Source of the DNA: an uncultured Muribaculaceae bacterium
GTDB lineage: Bacteria; Bacteroidota; Bacteroidia; Bacteroidales; Muribaculaceae
NCBI GenBank assembly: GCA_902494515.1
Contig: CABUTS010000051.1
Location: forward strand, 1-20,712
Reading direction: 5' to 3'
DNA length: 20,712 bases
How positions within the stretch are numbered: the first letter of the stretch is position 1; the number at the start of each line of letters is the position of its first letter. Both the position numbers and the translations under genes were made by a program. This document shows, one piece after another, positions 7,028 through 15,620 of this stretch. Under the pieces are notes generated by a model. The model was not told where the DNA came from and ran no database searches. It saw nothing but the letters and a program-made list of their open reading frames with translations.

Positions 7028-8980
7028 TTACAGCTTATAGCGGAATCTGATTCCTGTCTCTGATAGTGAATCAGCAAAAGCCTTGCGCCGAACAGGAGGT
7101 ATTGCCGGCGACAGAACCAGCTCTTTTTCAGGATTTTGCGCAGCAATTTCCAATATCGGTCCGCGAAATTTGCGCGGGATAATCAGGGATTTTTGATGCA
7201 CATTATCAAGCTGCAAACTTCGGCTCGAATTTCCCCGCGGCACCATTTTATCCAGACATCTAATCTCCAGTGAGTCGGCGATGTGCCGCCGTTCGAGGTA
7301 TTCGCGGAGCTGCCGATGCGCCTGTTCGCGCAGCTCATTGTAGTGAATCGGAGATACATCACTGTAAATCATCACTTTATCTCCGGACTTCACAAGAATA
7401 TTGGTACTATTGGCGGTCCTCCAGCTCAACATTTCCCGCTCGGGAAAATCAGGTATCGTTAAGTAGAAGAGAAATCCGCTGAATATCAGCAGCATAAGCC
7501 CGTTTACCAGATACTTCCTCTCCTCAGTCCTGAACGTCAGCCAGATTACAAACATCGCCCCGTAAATCGGCAGAAGCAGCCACGCCGGGAAATAAATCTC
7601 GCCGACGGTAGCCCCGGGCAGGTTACCGGTAGCATCTGCAATCCATTCCGTGAGGCCACACAGATGGTCGGCCAGCCACACTAACCAACCCGCATAAACT
7701 CCTGCTGCAGTGAGGATTATCAGCAAGATTCCAGCCACAAGAATAGCCGGAAGCAACACCGCTGCCGGAAGGTTCGCAACCAGAAACAGCGTCGGCAACT
7801 GGTGGAAATGCCAGGCCGTCAGCGGAGCTGTGGCTATCACCGCCGAAACAGGCAGCCACACCGCCGCCACAAACATACGTGCCCATCTATTGCGCAACCC
7901 GAACGCCTCCCGGAGCGGCATCAGCATCAGGATTCCGACCACCGCCATGAACGATAGCTGAAATCCGGGCATGAACAACGACTCAGGATTGAACAAAAGT
8001 ATGCACAGCGCCGCTCCGCACAGCGCGTTCATCGGATTGCTTGAGCCGTTCCATGCGCGGGCCAGCAGAACGAACGTCGCCATAATCGTAGCCCTCACAA
8101 CCGAGGGCATCATCCCGGTCAAAAAGGCGTACACCCAAAGCAGAAAAAGGGTGATGGCAATCCTCGTCACCCAGCTCCCGGCCAACTCCACCGGAATGAA
8201 CAAAAACGCTATCAGTAAAGCAATTACACCGATATGAGTGCCGCTTAGCGCCAGCAAATGCGACATCCCCGCCCGGCTGAAACTGTCACGCACCTCCTGA
8301 TCGACCTGATTGTCGCCGGCGAGCACCGCAACTAAGAACTGTTCGGTCGGCTGGCTGACCCCACTCTCAGCAATCAGCTGCCTGAATCCATGCCGCACCT
8401 TGAAAATCAGCAGGTTAAATTCATCAGCCTCCTTCACAATCCTCACACTCCCCTCCTTCACCCGGCAACGGGCCGAAAGCCGCTGCCGCAGCGCTGTCAT
8501 CCGTCCGTCATCCTCCCCCGGCACCGAAACCTCCCGCGCGGGCGGAACCAACATCCCCTCGAAAGTAATCGAATCACCACTTATCACCTGATAGTCAAAC
8601 CCATACAATGTAAAAGCGACCCTTGCGCCGTTGTCGAGCCTGACAATAAGCCGTTGGTCACCATCCCTCTCCCTGACCTCCATAACCTCACCGCGGAACT
8701 CTCCCCTCGCAGGCAAGTCCAACTCCGGTGGAAGATTCAGCCACATCCACACGGCGCCGGCCATCCCGAACAGAGCCGTCAGCGCTACCCTCGGACGCCT
8801 CAACACCATCCCCGCGACAATGATCACACCGATTATGGCGAAAACAGCCACGCCCGGCGACCACGCGGCCACTCCAATCCCCGCCGCGAATCCCGCAGCC
8901 GGTAGCAGCAGCGGCATTTCCGACAGGTGCCACATTCTGAACACCTGCGCAAGATTGGTCCTCGGGCGGTTGCGGTTCAT
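7028..8980 (-). CDS. comEC: ComEC/Rec2-family DNA uptake channel protein
   Basis: A 650-residue polytopic membrane protein. The N-terminus has several membrane segments within about residues 18-85. A soluble DUF4131-type region follows to about 200, with FRGEVMEVRERDG and an OB-fold-like GDSITFEGML. The Competence domain covers about 215-495, with the family signature SRAGMSHLLALSGTHIGVI and many helices. ComEC forms the inner-membrane channel for single-stranded DNA in natural transformation. The C-terminal 150 residues contain no metallo-beta-lactamase HxHxDH motif, so this is the short form seen in many Bacteroidetes. The ATG at 8980 precedes MNRNRPRTNLAQV. It is transcribed away from the polyprenyl synthase across a 101-base AT-rich gap, with a -7 element at 9000-9007. 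Convergent with folK with 40 bases between their stops. Confidence 0.93.
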   Translation of the reverse strand: MNRNRPRTNLAQVFRMWHLSEMPLLLPAAGFAAGIGVAAWSPGVAVFAIIGVIIVAGMVLRRPRVALTALFGMAGAVWMWLNLPPELDLPARGEFRGEVMEVRERDGDQRLIVRLDNGARVAFTLYGFDYQVISGDSITFEGMLVPPAREVSVPGEDDGRMTALRQRLSARCRVKEGSVRIVKEADEFNLLIFKVRHGFRQLIAESGVSQPTEQFLVAVLAGDNQVDQEVRDSFSRAGMSHLLALSGTHIGVIALLIAFLFIPVELAGSWVTRIAITLFLLWVYAFLTGMMPSVVRATIMATFVLLARAWNGSSNPMNALCGAALCILLFNPESLFMPGFQLSFMAVVGILMLMPLREAFGLRNRWARMFVAAVWLPVSAVIATAPLTAWHFHQLPTLFLVANLPAAVLLPAILVAGILLIILTAAGVYAGWLVWLADHLCGLTEWIADATGNLPGATVGEIYFPAWLLLPIYGAMFVIWLTFRTEERKYLVNGLMLLIFSGFLFYLTIPDFPEREMLSWRTANSTNILVKSGDKVMIYSDVSPIHYNELREQAHRQLREYLERRHIADSLEIRCLDKMVPRGNSSRSLQLDNVHQKSLIIPRKFRGPILEIAAQNPEKELVLSPAIPPVRRKAFADSLSETGIRFRYKL

Positions 8981-8999
8981 TTTTCCATTGTAGTTACCG

Positions 9000-9007
9000 C
9001 AAATTTA
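9000..9007 (-). promoter_or_regulatory. -7 promoter element for comEC
   Basis: On the minus strand this reads TAAATTTG, an exact match to TAnnTTTG, 20 bases upstream of the comEC ATG. A clear -33 TTTG at the usual distance was not found, so the leader would be very short. Support is motif plus position only. Confidence 0.45.
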
Positions 9008-9052
9008 CGAATTTTTTGGAGCCTAAAGCACAGGAATATGAAGAAAATTCTG

Positions 9053-9060
9053 TAATTTTG
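9053..9060 (+). promoter_or_regulatory. -7 promoter element for the polyprenyl synthase run
   Basis: TAATTTTG matches TAnnTTTG exactly and lies 21 bases before the ATG at 9082 in an AT-rich gap. No good -33 element was found at the usual spacing. It would drive the run beginning with the prenyl synthase. Confidence 0.5.
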
Positions 9061-9081
9061 TCGTTAACTATACAATAAGAT

Positions 9082-10050
9082 ATGCCCGACAAAGACTTTT
9101 TTGCTGAAATAATTGAGAAAGCCATCGCGAACATCGACTACGGACCCGGTCCGAAAGGTCTTTTCGCGCCAATCCAATACACCCTCGAAGGGGGAGGCAA
9201 GCGCCTCCGCCCGATGCTGCTTCTGGCCTCATACACCGCGCTGTGCCCCGATTGCGAGCGCGAGAATCTCCCTATGAATCAGGCCGTTGCCATCGAGATG
9301 TTTCATAACTTCACCCTCCTTCACGACGATGTAATGGACAACGCCGAGGTCCGCCGCGGCCGCCCGACCGTGCACCGCCGATGGAACGAATCGTCTGCCA
9401 TCCTCTCGGGTGACGCCATGCTGACACTGGCATCGCAGTTAATGGCCAAGGACGCCGGAGCGAAACTCGACCCCGTACTCGAGCTCTTCAACCGCACGGC
9501 CATGGAGATTTACAGCGGCCAGCAGCTCGACATGGAGTTTGAAAACCGTCAGGACGTCACCATCTCCGAATACATGGAGATGATTCGCCTGAAAACTTCC
9601 GTTCTGCTGGCCTGCGCCTGCAAAATCGGAGCAATCATGACCGGAGCCGACGCCGAGCGGGCCGATGCCCTCTACCGCTACGGCGAGCTGCTCGGTCTGG
9701 CCTTCCAGCTCCAGGACGACAACCTCGACACCTACGGCGACCCCGCGATTTTCGGCAAGGAGATTGGCGGCGACATCATCAACGAAAAGAAAACCTGGCT
9801 CTGGATCAACGCCTGGAACCGTGCCCCCGAACGTATGCGCAAGGTCATCGACCAGAAGCTCACCGACTACCTCAAGATTCAGGAAATCACCGGGATATAC
9901 AACGACCTCAAGCTCCGCGAAGAGGCCGACGCACTCATCAACGATTATGCCGACAAGGCCATCAGCGCCCTGCGCGACGCCCGGCTGAGCCCCGCCTCAT
10001 TCGAGTTCTTCGCCTCGATTGCCCGCAAGTCGGCAGCAAGAAGCCACTGA
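9082..10050 (+). CDS. Trans-polyprenyl diphosphate synthase
   Basis: A 322-residue all-helical isoprenoid chain-elongation enzyme. It condenses isopentenyl diphosphate with allylic diphosphates in the cytoplasm. The first Asp-rich motif is HDDVMD (D82, D83, D86) followed by RRGRPTVHRRW. The second is QLQDDNLD (D212, D213, D216) followed by FGKEIGGD. EGGGKRLRP near residue 37 is the substrate-binding GGKRxRP block. The residue five before the first motif is Phe (F77 in NFTLLHDD), where long-chain octaprenyl synthases usually have a small residue such as Ala. By the chain-length rule this favours a short product (C15 or C20), but it is a prediction. The ATG at 9082 has a -7 element 21 bases upstream. 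The helicase follows after 44 bases. Confidence 0.93.
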   Translation: MPDKDFFAEIIEKAIANIDYGPGPKGLFAPIQYTLEGGGKRLRPMLLLASYTALCPDCERENLPMNQAVAIEMFHNFTLLHDDVMDNAEVRRGRPTVHRRWNESSAILSGDAMLTLASQLMAKDAGAKLDPVLELFNRTAMEIYSGQQLDMEFENRQDVTISEYMEMIRLKTSVLLACACKIGAIMTGADAERADALYRYGELLGLAFQLQDDNLDTYGDPAIFGKEIGGDIINEKKTWLWINAWNRAPERMRKVIDQKLTDYLKIQEITGIYNDLKLREEADALINDYADKAISALRDARLSPASFEFFASIARKSAARSH

Positions 10051-10090
10051 TAACTGCAAGCCCACACTAAGAATTGCAAGAAGCCACTGA
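10036..10090. repeat. 15-base direct repeat across the prenyl synthase/helicase gap
   Basis: GCAAGAAGCCACTGA occurs at 10036-10050, where it encodes the last residues and stop of the prenyl synthase, and again exactly at 10076-10090, just before the helicase ATG at 10095. The intervening bases look like part of a short local duplication. Confidence 0.75.
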
Positions 10091-10094
10091 AAAC

Positions 10095-12482
10095 ATGGAG
10101 GATTACCTCTCGCAACTAAACCCTCAGCAGCGCGAGGCCGTGGAGTATCTCGACGGCCCCCAGCTGGTGATTGCCGGAGCCGGCTCCGGCAAAACCCGCG
10201 TGCTGACGTATAAAATCGTTCACCTGTTAGCCCACGAATACGAGCCCTGGCGCATCATGGCCTTGACCTTCACCAACAAGGCCGCCCGCGAGATGCGCGA
10301 GCGTATCGAAAAGCTTGTGGGACAAAAAGTTGCGTCCAAACTATGGATGGGGACTTTCCACTCCATCTTCCTCAGGATTCTGCGCCAGAACGCCGATAAA
10401 ATCGGCTTCAGTCCCTCGTTCACCATCTACGACGCCGACGACTCCAAGGCACTTATCAAGCAGATAATCAAGAACATGGAGCTCGACGACAAAATCTACA
10501 AGCCCTCAGTCGTGGCCAACGCCATATCCATGGCCAAAAACGCCCTGATTTCCCCGGAGATGTACCGCGCCGACCGCGACCTGATGGAGAACGACCGCCG
10601 CGGGAAACGTGGTCAGATAGTCGACATTTACGCCACATACCGCCACCGCTGCCACGTCGCCGGAGCCATGGACTTCGACGATCTGCTGTTCTACACCAAC
10701 GTCCTGTTCCGCGACTTCCCGGAGGTCTGCCGCCATTACAGCGAGTTTTTCCGCTTCGTGCTCGTCGACGAGTATCAGGACACGAACTTCGCGCAGCACT
10801 GCATCGTGTCGCAACTCTGCAAGAACACCCGTTCGCTGACTATGGTGGGCGACGACGCCCAGAGCATCTACTCCTTCCGCGGCGCCAACATCCGCAACAT
10901 CCTGAACCTCAAGAAGGCATACCCCGACCTCCGCATCTTCAAGCTCGAGCAGAACTACCGCTCCACCCAGAGCATTGTCAACGCCGCCAACTCGCTGATT
11001 GACAAGAACTCCGAGCAGATACGCAAAGAGGTGTTCTCCGAGAACGAAGTCGGCTCGAAAATCGAAGTCTGCCGCTGCTACAGCGACTACGACGAGGCCT
11101 CGATTGTGGCCGACCGCATAGCCCGGCTGCAGATGTCGACCCACGATTCGCTGAACGACTTCGCCATCCTATACCGCACCAACGCCCAGAGCCGCCGCTT
11201 CGAGGAATCGCTCCGCAAGCGCCGCCTCTCCTACCGCATCTACGGTGGTCTCTCCTTCTATCAGCGCAAGGAGGTGAAGGACGCCATCGCATACTTCCGT
11301 CTGACTATCAACCCCCACGACGACGAAGCCCTGCGCCGAATCATCAACTACCCGACGCGCGGCATCGGCGACACCACGCTGCGCAAGCTCGTGGCCGCCG
11401 CCATCTCCCGCGGCGTCAGCGTCTGGGCCGTCCTTCAGGACTTCGACGGGGTCGACATCAACAGCGGCACCCGCCGCAAACTCGAAACCTTCCGCGACCT
11501 CATCGCCCGTTTTCAGAAGATCAACGACGAGGGGGCCGACGCCGCCGAAGTGGCCCGTGCCGTATATTCAGGCACCGGAATCCTCACCTCCCTGATCTCC
11601 GACAACACCCCCGAGAGCATCTCCCAGCAGGAAAACCTGATGGAAATGCAGCGCAACGTCGAGGAATTCGTGGCCGGCCGCCGCGAGGAGGGTGAGGAGG
11701 ATGTCAGCATGGCTGCATTCCTCTCCGAAGTGTCCTTAGCCACTGACCAGGACCAGCAGGACACCTCCACCGACCGAGTCACGCTGATGACCGTCCACGC
11801 CGCCAAAGGTCTGGAATTCAACAACATATTCGTGGTAGGCGTCGAAGACGAGCTCTTCCCCTCCGCCATGGCGTGCGACTCCCTCCAGGCCATCGAGGAG
11901 GAGCGCCGACTGCTCTACGTGGCCATCACCCGTGCCCGGAATTTCTGCATGATGACCTACGCGCAGTCGCGTTTCCGCAACGGTCAGACCAACATCACCC
12001 GTCCCTCGCGGTTCCTGCGCGACATCGACCCGAAGTACCTGAAAATGGTGCAGGGCACCGACATCGAATCCGACCACGGCATCAACCCGATTGACAACTA
12101 CCGCTCGTCGTTCCACTCCTCCACCGCATCCGGGTCGCTGTTCAACCCCACTAACCGCCCCGCCTACCCCGACCGCAAGGGGGCTCCCGGCGGAGCCTCG
12201 GCGAAGTGGCTCGAAATGGCCCGCAAACGTAACGAAGCCACCGGCCAGCTCCACGCCGGTGAAAAATCCGGGAAAGCCAACCCGATGTCGGAGGCCGGTT
12301 TCACCTTCCACCAGGCATCGGAACTTTTCCCGGGAATGAAAATACATCACATCCGTTTCGGCCGAGGCACCATCGACGAGGTCATCGACCGCGGCGAAAC
12401 CCCGAAAATCGTCGTCACTTTCAAAGGCGCCGAACGCAAGACCCTGATGCTGAAATTCGCCCCCTTCAAAATCTTAGAATGA
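10095..12482 (+). CDS. uvrD: UvrD/PcrA-family 3'-5' DNA helicase
   Basis: A 795-residue superfamily 1A helicase for nucleotide excision repair, replication restart and removal of proteins from DNA. The start is the ATG at 10095 (MEDYLSQLNPQQREAV); an in-frame TTG at 10074 lies in a duplicated sequence and would add only seven unlikely residues. Motifs in order: AGAGSGKT (Walker A, K33), LTFTNKAAREM (Ia), GTFHS, VDEYQDTN (Walker B, D225-E226), GDDAQSIYSFRGA (III), LEQNYRST (IV, from L284), MTVHAAKGLEFN (V) and LYVAITRAR (VI). After a linker, the C-terminus (about 745-795: IRFGRGTIDEVIDRG, IVVTFKGAERKTLML) is the Tudor-like domain that couples PcrA/UvrD to RNA polymerase. Its stop overlaps the nspC start in ATGA. 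Confidence 0.96.
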   Translation: MEDYLSQLNPQQREAVEYLDGPQLVIAGAGSGKTRVLTYKIVHLLAHEYEPWRIMALTFTNKAAREMRERIEKLVGQKVASKLWMGTFHSIFLRILRQNADKIGFSPSFTIYDADDSKALIKQIIKNMELDDKIYKPSVVANAISMAKNALISPEMYRADRDLMENDRRGKRGQIVDIYATYRHRCHVAGAMDFDDLLFYTNVLFRDFPEVCRHYSEFFRFVLVDEYQDTNFAQHCIVSQLCKNTRSLTMVGDDAQSIYSFRGANIRNILNLKKAYPDLRIFKLEQNYRSTQSIVNAANSLIDKNSEQIRKEVFSENEVGSKIEVCRCYSDYDEASIVADRIARLQMSTHDSLNDFAILYRTNAQSRRFEESLRKRRLSYRIYGGLSFYQRKEVKDAIAYFRLTINPHDDEALRRIINYPTRGIGDTTLRKLVAAAISRGVSVWAVLQDFDGVDINSGTRRKLETFRDLIARFQKINDEGADAAEVARAVYSGTGILTSLISDNTPESISQQENLMEMQRNVEEFVAGRREEGEEDVSMAAFLSEVSLATDQDQQDTSTDRVTLMTVHAAKGLEFNNIFVVGVEDELFPSAMACDSLQAIEEERRLLYVAITRARNFCMMTYAQSRFRNGQTNITRPSRFLRDIDPKYLKMVQGTDIESDHGINPIDNYRSSFHSSTASGSLFNPTNRPAYPDRKGAPGGASAKWLEMARKRNEATGQLHAGEKSGKANPMSEAGFTFHQASELFPGMKIHHIRFGRGTIDEVIDRGETPKIVVTFKGAERKTLMLKFAPFKILE

Positions 12483-13618
12483 TGAATCACCCTACACCTT
12501 ATTATATAGTGTATGAGGATAGGCTGCGGCGCAACCTCGACCTCATCACCGACGTCGCCCGTCGGTCGGGAGCCGAAATCATCATGGCCTTCAAGGCCAA
12601 CGCCCTCTGGCGCACCTTCCCGATCTTCCGCGAATACGGCGTGAGGTTCACCGCCTCGTCGCTCAACGAGCTGCAGCTCGGCAATGAGGAGCTCGGCTGT
12701 CTCGGTCACGCATACTGCCCGGCATATACATCGCTGACCATCAAAGAGTTCCTCGCCGGCAGCTCACATCTAACCTTCAACTCCGTCAGCCAGTACGAGC
12801 AGCACCGCGCCACCCTCGAAGCCTTCAACGCGGGCGACAACGGCCACACCGTCTCCCCCGGTCTGCGAGTAAATCCGGAGTGCTCCGTCATCGAAACCGA
12901 CATCTACAACCCTGCCATTCCCGGCTCCCGCTTCGGCGTTTCGGCTGAACAGCTCGGCCCGGAACTGCCCGGGGGGATTGAAGGTTTCCACTTCCATGCG
13001 CTCTGCGAGTCAACAAGTTACGACCTCGCGAAGGTCCTCGCTGCATTCGAAGAGAAATTCGGCAAGTTCCTGCCGCAGCTCAAATGGGTGAACTTCGGGG
13101 GCGGTCATCTGATGACCCGCGAAGGCTACGACACCGAGCATCTCATCCGACTCCTTTCGGATTTCCGAAGCCGCTACCCATGGCTCCACGTAATCCTCGA
13201 ACCGGGGAGCGCCTTCACCTGGCGCACCGGCGACCTCATCTCCTCAGTGGTGGATATCGTTGAAAATCAGGGCGTAAAGACCGCTATCATGGACGTATCC
13301 TTCGCCTGCCACATGCCCGACACCCTCGAGATGCCCTATCAGCCGGCAATCACCGAAAGCGTTGAAAACGGTCCCTTCACCTACAACCTCGGCGGCAACT
13401 CCTGCCTTTCCGGCGACTTCATGGGTCCCTGGCATTTCGATAAACCCCTGAAAGCCGGCGACATCCTCACCCTCGAGGACATGAACCACTACACCACGGT
13501 GAAAACCAATATGTTCAACGGCATCGCCCACCCCGCTATACTCCTGCGGCGCTCCGACGGCTCCACCGAACTGCTCCGCGAATTCACCTACGAGGATTTC
13601 AAAAACCGGATGGACTGA
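12479..13618 (+). CDS. nspC: Carboxynorspermidine/carboxyspermidine decarboxylase
   Basis: A 379-residue PLP-dependent alanine-racemase-fold decarboxylase. It carries out the last step of the aspartate-semialdehyde route to spermidine or norspermidine, the usual polyamine route in Bacteroidales. The Schiff-base Lys is in IIMAFKANALW (K39 counted from the first ATG). Other signatures are VNPECSVIETDIYNPA, SRFGVS, GFHFHALCES, NFGGGHL, VILEPGSAFTW, FACHMPDTLEMPY, NLGGNSCLSGD and DMNHYTTVKTNMFNG. The stretch around GGNSCLSGD holds the catalytic Cys region of the second active-site half. ATG ATG occurs at 12479 and 12482; the first overlaps the helicase stop by four bases, suggesting translational coupling. 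The partner dehydrogenase gene is not in this window. NspC is clearly favoured over LysA or diaminopimelate decarboxylase by the HMPDTLEMPY block. Confidence 0.95.
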   Translation: MMNHPTPYYIVYEDRLRRNLDLITDVARRSGAEIIMAFKANALWRTFPIFREYGVRFTASSLNELQLGNEELGCLGHAYCPAYTSLTIKEFLAGSSHLTFNSVSQYEQHRATLEAFNAGDNGHTVSPGLRVNPECSVIETDIYNPAIPGSRFGVSAEQLGPELPGGIEGFHFHALCESTSYDLAKVLAAFEEKFGKFLPQLKWVNFGGGHLMTREGYDTEHLIRLLSDFRSRYPWLHVILEPGSAFTWRTGDLISSVVDIVENQGVKTAIMDVSFACHMPDTLEMPYQPAITESVENGPFTYNLGGNSCLSGDFMGPWHFDKPLKAGDILTLEDMNHYTTVKTNMFNGIAHPAILLRRSDGSTELLREFTYEDFKNRMD

Positions 13619-13697
13619 CCCCCGGAGTCCCGGTTCATCAGGGATTTTCTCCCCGGCCGGAAGGATTCAAACACAGCAACCAACATCAGATTGACCT

Positions 13698-14711
13698 ATG
13701 AATCAACCTGTCAAGCATTTATATTCGGTCATAGTGCCGGTCTACAACCGTCCGGCCGAAGTCGACGAGCTCCTGCAGAGCCTCGCCCGCCAGACCGCCC
13801 GCAACTTCGAGGTCATAATCGTCGAGGACGGGTCGACCGTACCATGCGGCGATGTCGTAAAAAAATACGAGGCCGAGTGCCCCGTGAAGTATTTTTTCAA
13901 GGAAAACGAAGGACGTTCCATAGCCCGTAACTACGGCATGGAGCACGCCACCGGGGATTATTTCGTGTTTTTCGACTCCGACTGCGTAATCCCCGCCGAC
14001 TATTTCGACAAGCTCAACGCCTTTCAGGCCGAACGGCCGCTTGACTGCTACGGCGGTCCCGACGCCGCCGACGAATCCTTCACCACCACCCAGAAGGCCA
14101 TAAACTTCGCCATGACCTCCTTCCTGACCACCGGCGGCATCCGCGGCGGCAAGGTCAGCATGGAGAAATTCACCCCCCGCACCTTCAACATGGGCTTCTC
14201 ACGCAAGGTCTACCAGAAGGTCGGCGGCTTCCGCGAGATGTTCTCCGAGGACATCGACATGTCGAGCCGGATCCGTATCGCAGGATTCTCAATCGGGCTT
14301 TATGCCGACCTGCCGGTCTACCACAAGCGCCGTGTCAACTTCCTGAAATTCTGGCGTCAGGTCTATGTCTTCGGCATGTCGCGAATCACCCTGAAACTGC
14401 TTTACCCCGACGCGCTCAAGGCCGTGCACTGCCTGCCGGCGGTGTTCGTTCTGGGCGTTATCGCCTCGATTCTGATGGCGGTCTTTCTGTCGCCGTGGTG
14501 GCTGACACCGTTGGTGCTCTACCTCTTCGCCATCTTCTGCAGCGCCCTGAAAACCACCGGCTCGCCGGTGATCGCCCTCAAGGCTGTTCCGGCGTCGCTA
14601 ATCCAGCTCTGCGGCTACGGCTGCGGATTCCTGAAGGCCTTCTTCCTGAAAATAATCCTCCGCCGCGGACGCAACGTCGAGGAGGAAATCGCTATGCGCA
14701 AAGGGAAGTGA
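13698..14711 (+). CDS. Family 2 glycosyltransferase with C-terminal membrane segments
   Basis: A 337-residue GT-A glycosyltransferase. VIVPVYNRPAEVDELL opens the nucleotide-sugar fold. VEDGST (E43, D44) binds the nucleotide, NEGRSIARNYGMEHA is the conserved N-GxSxARN block, and FFDSDCVIP (D93, D95) is the metal-binding DXD. FSEDIDMSSRI (E184, D185) contains the catalytic ED pair. Two or three hydrophobic segments follow (about residues 245-290 and 298-316), so it is anchored in the inner membrane and probably builds a surface glycan or glycolipid. It lies 79 bases after nspC and 41 before radC, with no other glycan genes here, so donor and acceptor cannot be inferred. Confidence 0.9.
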   Translation: MNQPVKHLYSVIVPVYNRPAEVDELLQSLARQTARNFEVIIVEDGSTVPCGDVVKKYEAECPVKYFFKENEGRSIARNYGMEHATGDYFVFFDSDCVIPADYFDKLNAFQAERPLDCYGGPDAADESFTTTQKAINFAMTSFLTTGGIRGGKVSMEKFTPRTFNMGFSRKVYQKVGGFREMFSEDIDMSSRIRIAGFSIGLYADLPVYHKRRVNFLKFWRQVYVFGMSRITLKLLYPDALKAVHCLPAVFVLGVIASILMAVFLSPWWLTPLVLYLFAIFCSALKTTGSPVIALKAVPASLIQLCGYGCGFLKAFFLKIILRRGRNVEEEIAMRKGK

Positions 14712-14752
14712 CCCACCTGTAAGCGCCGGCAAATCAAGGCAACAAACCAACC

Positions 14753-15601
14753 ATGGACGACTTAGGTTATACCAACGATATCGACCGCATCCTCAGCGCA
14801 GGAGGCGATCTCCCCGACATCCCCGGGCAGCTCTCCGATGCCCCGGCCTTCCCCGCCGCACCGCCCGCCGAAGCTGCCGACCCCCTGAAAAAGCCCGGAA
14901 ACGCCAAGGAGGCTCCGGCGCCCCGCGCCAGACAACACAGCCAGGAAGACCTGCCCCGCGAAAAGGCTCTCCGCCTCGGCATGAGCGCCCTCACCGACGC
15001 CGAGGTCCTCGCCATCCTCCTCGGCTCCGGCATCCCCGGCAAGTCGGTTTTCGAGCTGGCCGAAGAGATTCTCCGGGCCAACGACAACCGCCTGGCCATC
15101 CTCTCGCGAATGTCCATCCCCGAAATCATGCGCAAATACAAGGGAATCGGCCTGGCGAAAGCCACCCTCCTTGTCGCCGCCATGAACTTCGGCGCCCGCG
15201 CCCAGCGCGACCTTGCCATTCCCGACCCGCAGATCACCACCTCCCGTTCAGTCTACGACCTTATGCGCGAAATCCTTGAACGTCAGCAGAACGAGGAATT
15301 CTGGATTCTGCACCTCAACCGCGCCAACCGCGTGACCTGCAAGGAACAGATCAGCAAAGGGGGCATCGCCCAGACCTCGGTCGACCTCAAGCTGATTGCC
15401 AAGAGCGCAATCGACCGCCTTTCGTCAGCCATAATACTGGTCCACAACCACCCCTCCGGCAACATTGTGCCCAGCGGTCCCGACGACGCCCTGACCTGCC
15501 GCATCACCGAGGCCTGCAAGGTCATCGATGTGAAGGTTCTCGACCACATAATCATCGGTCCCACTGGCTTCTACTCCTACGCCGACCACTCCCGAATCTG
15601 A
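14753..15601 (+). CDS. radC: RadC/JAB-domain protein
   Basis: A 282-residue RadC-family protein. The N-terminal UPF0758 region (about 62-140) has DLPREKALRLGMSALTDAEVLAI-type sequence and a helix-hairpin-helix-like stretch (YKGIGLAKATLLVAAMNFGAR). The C-terminal JAB/MPN domain has the JAMM zinc motif HNHPSG followed by SGPDD, with H231, H233 and D244 in the expected His-X-His-X10-Asp spacing. KEQISKGG supplies an upstream Glu. Named for DNA repair, but the repair role is disputed; it is best described as a putative metallopeptidase-fold protein. The first 60 residues are an Ala/Pro-rich extension that the core family lacks. The ATG at 14753 is the only good upstream ATG. aroE follows after 19 bases. 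Confidence 0.93.
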   Translation: MDDLGYTNDIDRILSAGGDLPDIPGQLSDAPAFPAAPPAEAADPLKKPGNAKEAPAPRARQHSQEDLPREKALRLGMSALTDAEVLAILLGSGIPGKSVFELAEEILRANDNRLAILSRMSIPEIMRKYKGIGLAKATLLVAAMNFGARAQRDLAIPDPQITTSRSVYDLMREILERQQNEEFWILHLNRANRVTCKEQISKGGIAQTSVDLKLIAKSAIDRLSSAIILVHNHPSGNIVPSGPDDALTCRITEACKVIDVKVLDHIIIGPTGFYSYADHSRI

Positions 15602-15620
15602 CTTACTTAATTTTTCCAAT

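Noticed and set aside
10074..10094. TTG start for the helicase seven codons upstream
   Set aside because: It falls in the 15-base repeat of the preceding gene's end. The ATG at 10095 gives a standard PcrA/UvrD N-terminus.
13619..13697. GC-rich gap between nspC and the glycosyltransferase considered as a terminator
   Set aside because: Only short imperfect stems can be drawn and no T-run follows. I see nothing supportable in it.
15601..15620. TAATTTTT near the aroE start considered as a -7 element
   Set aside because: It differs from the consensus at the last base and would leave almost no leader. The gene more likely belongs to the radC transcript.
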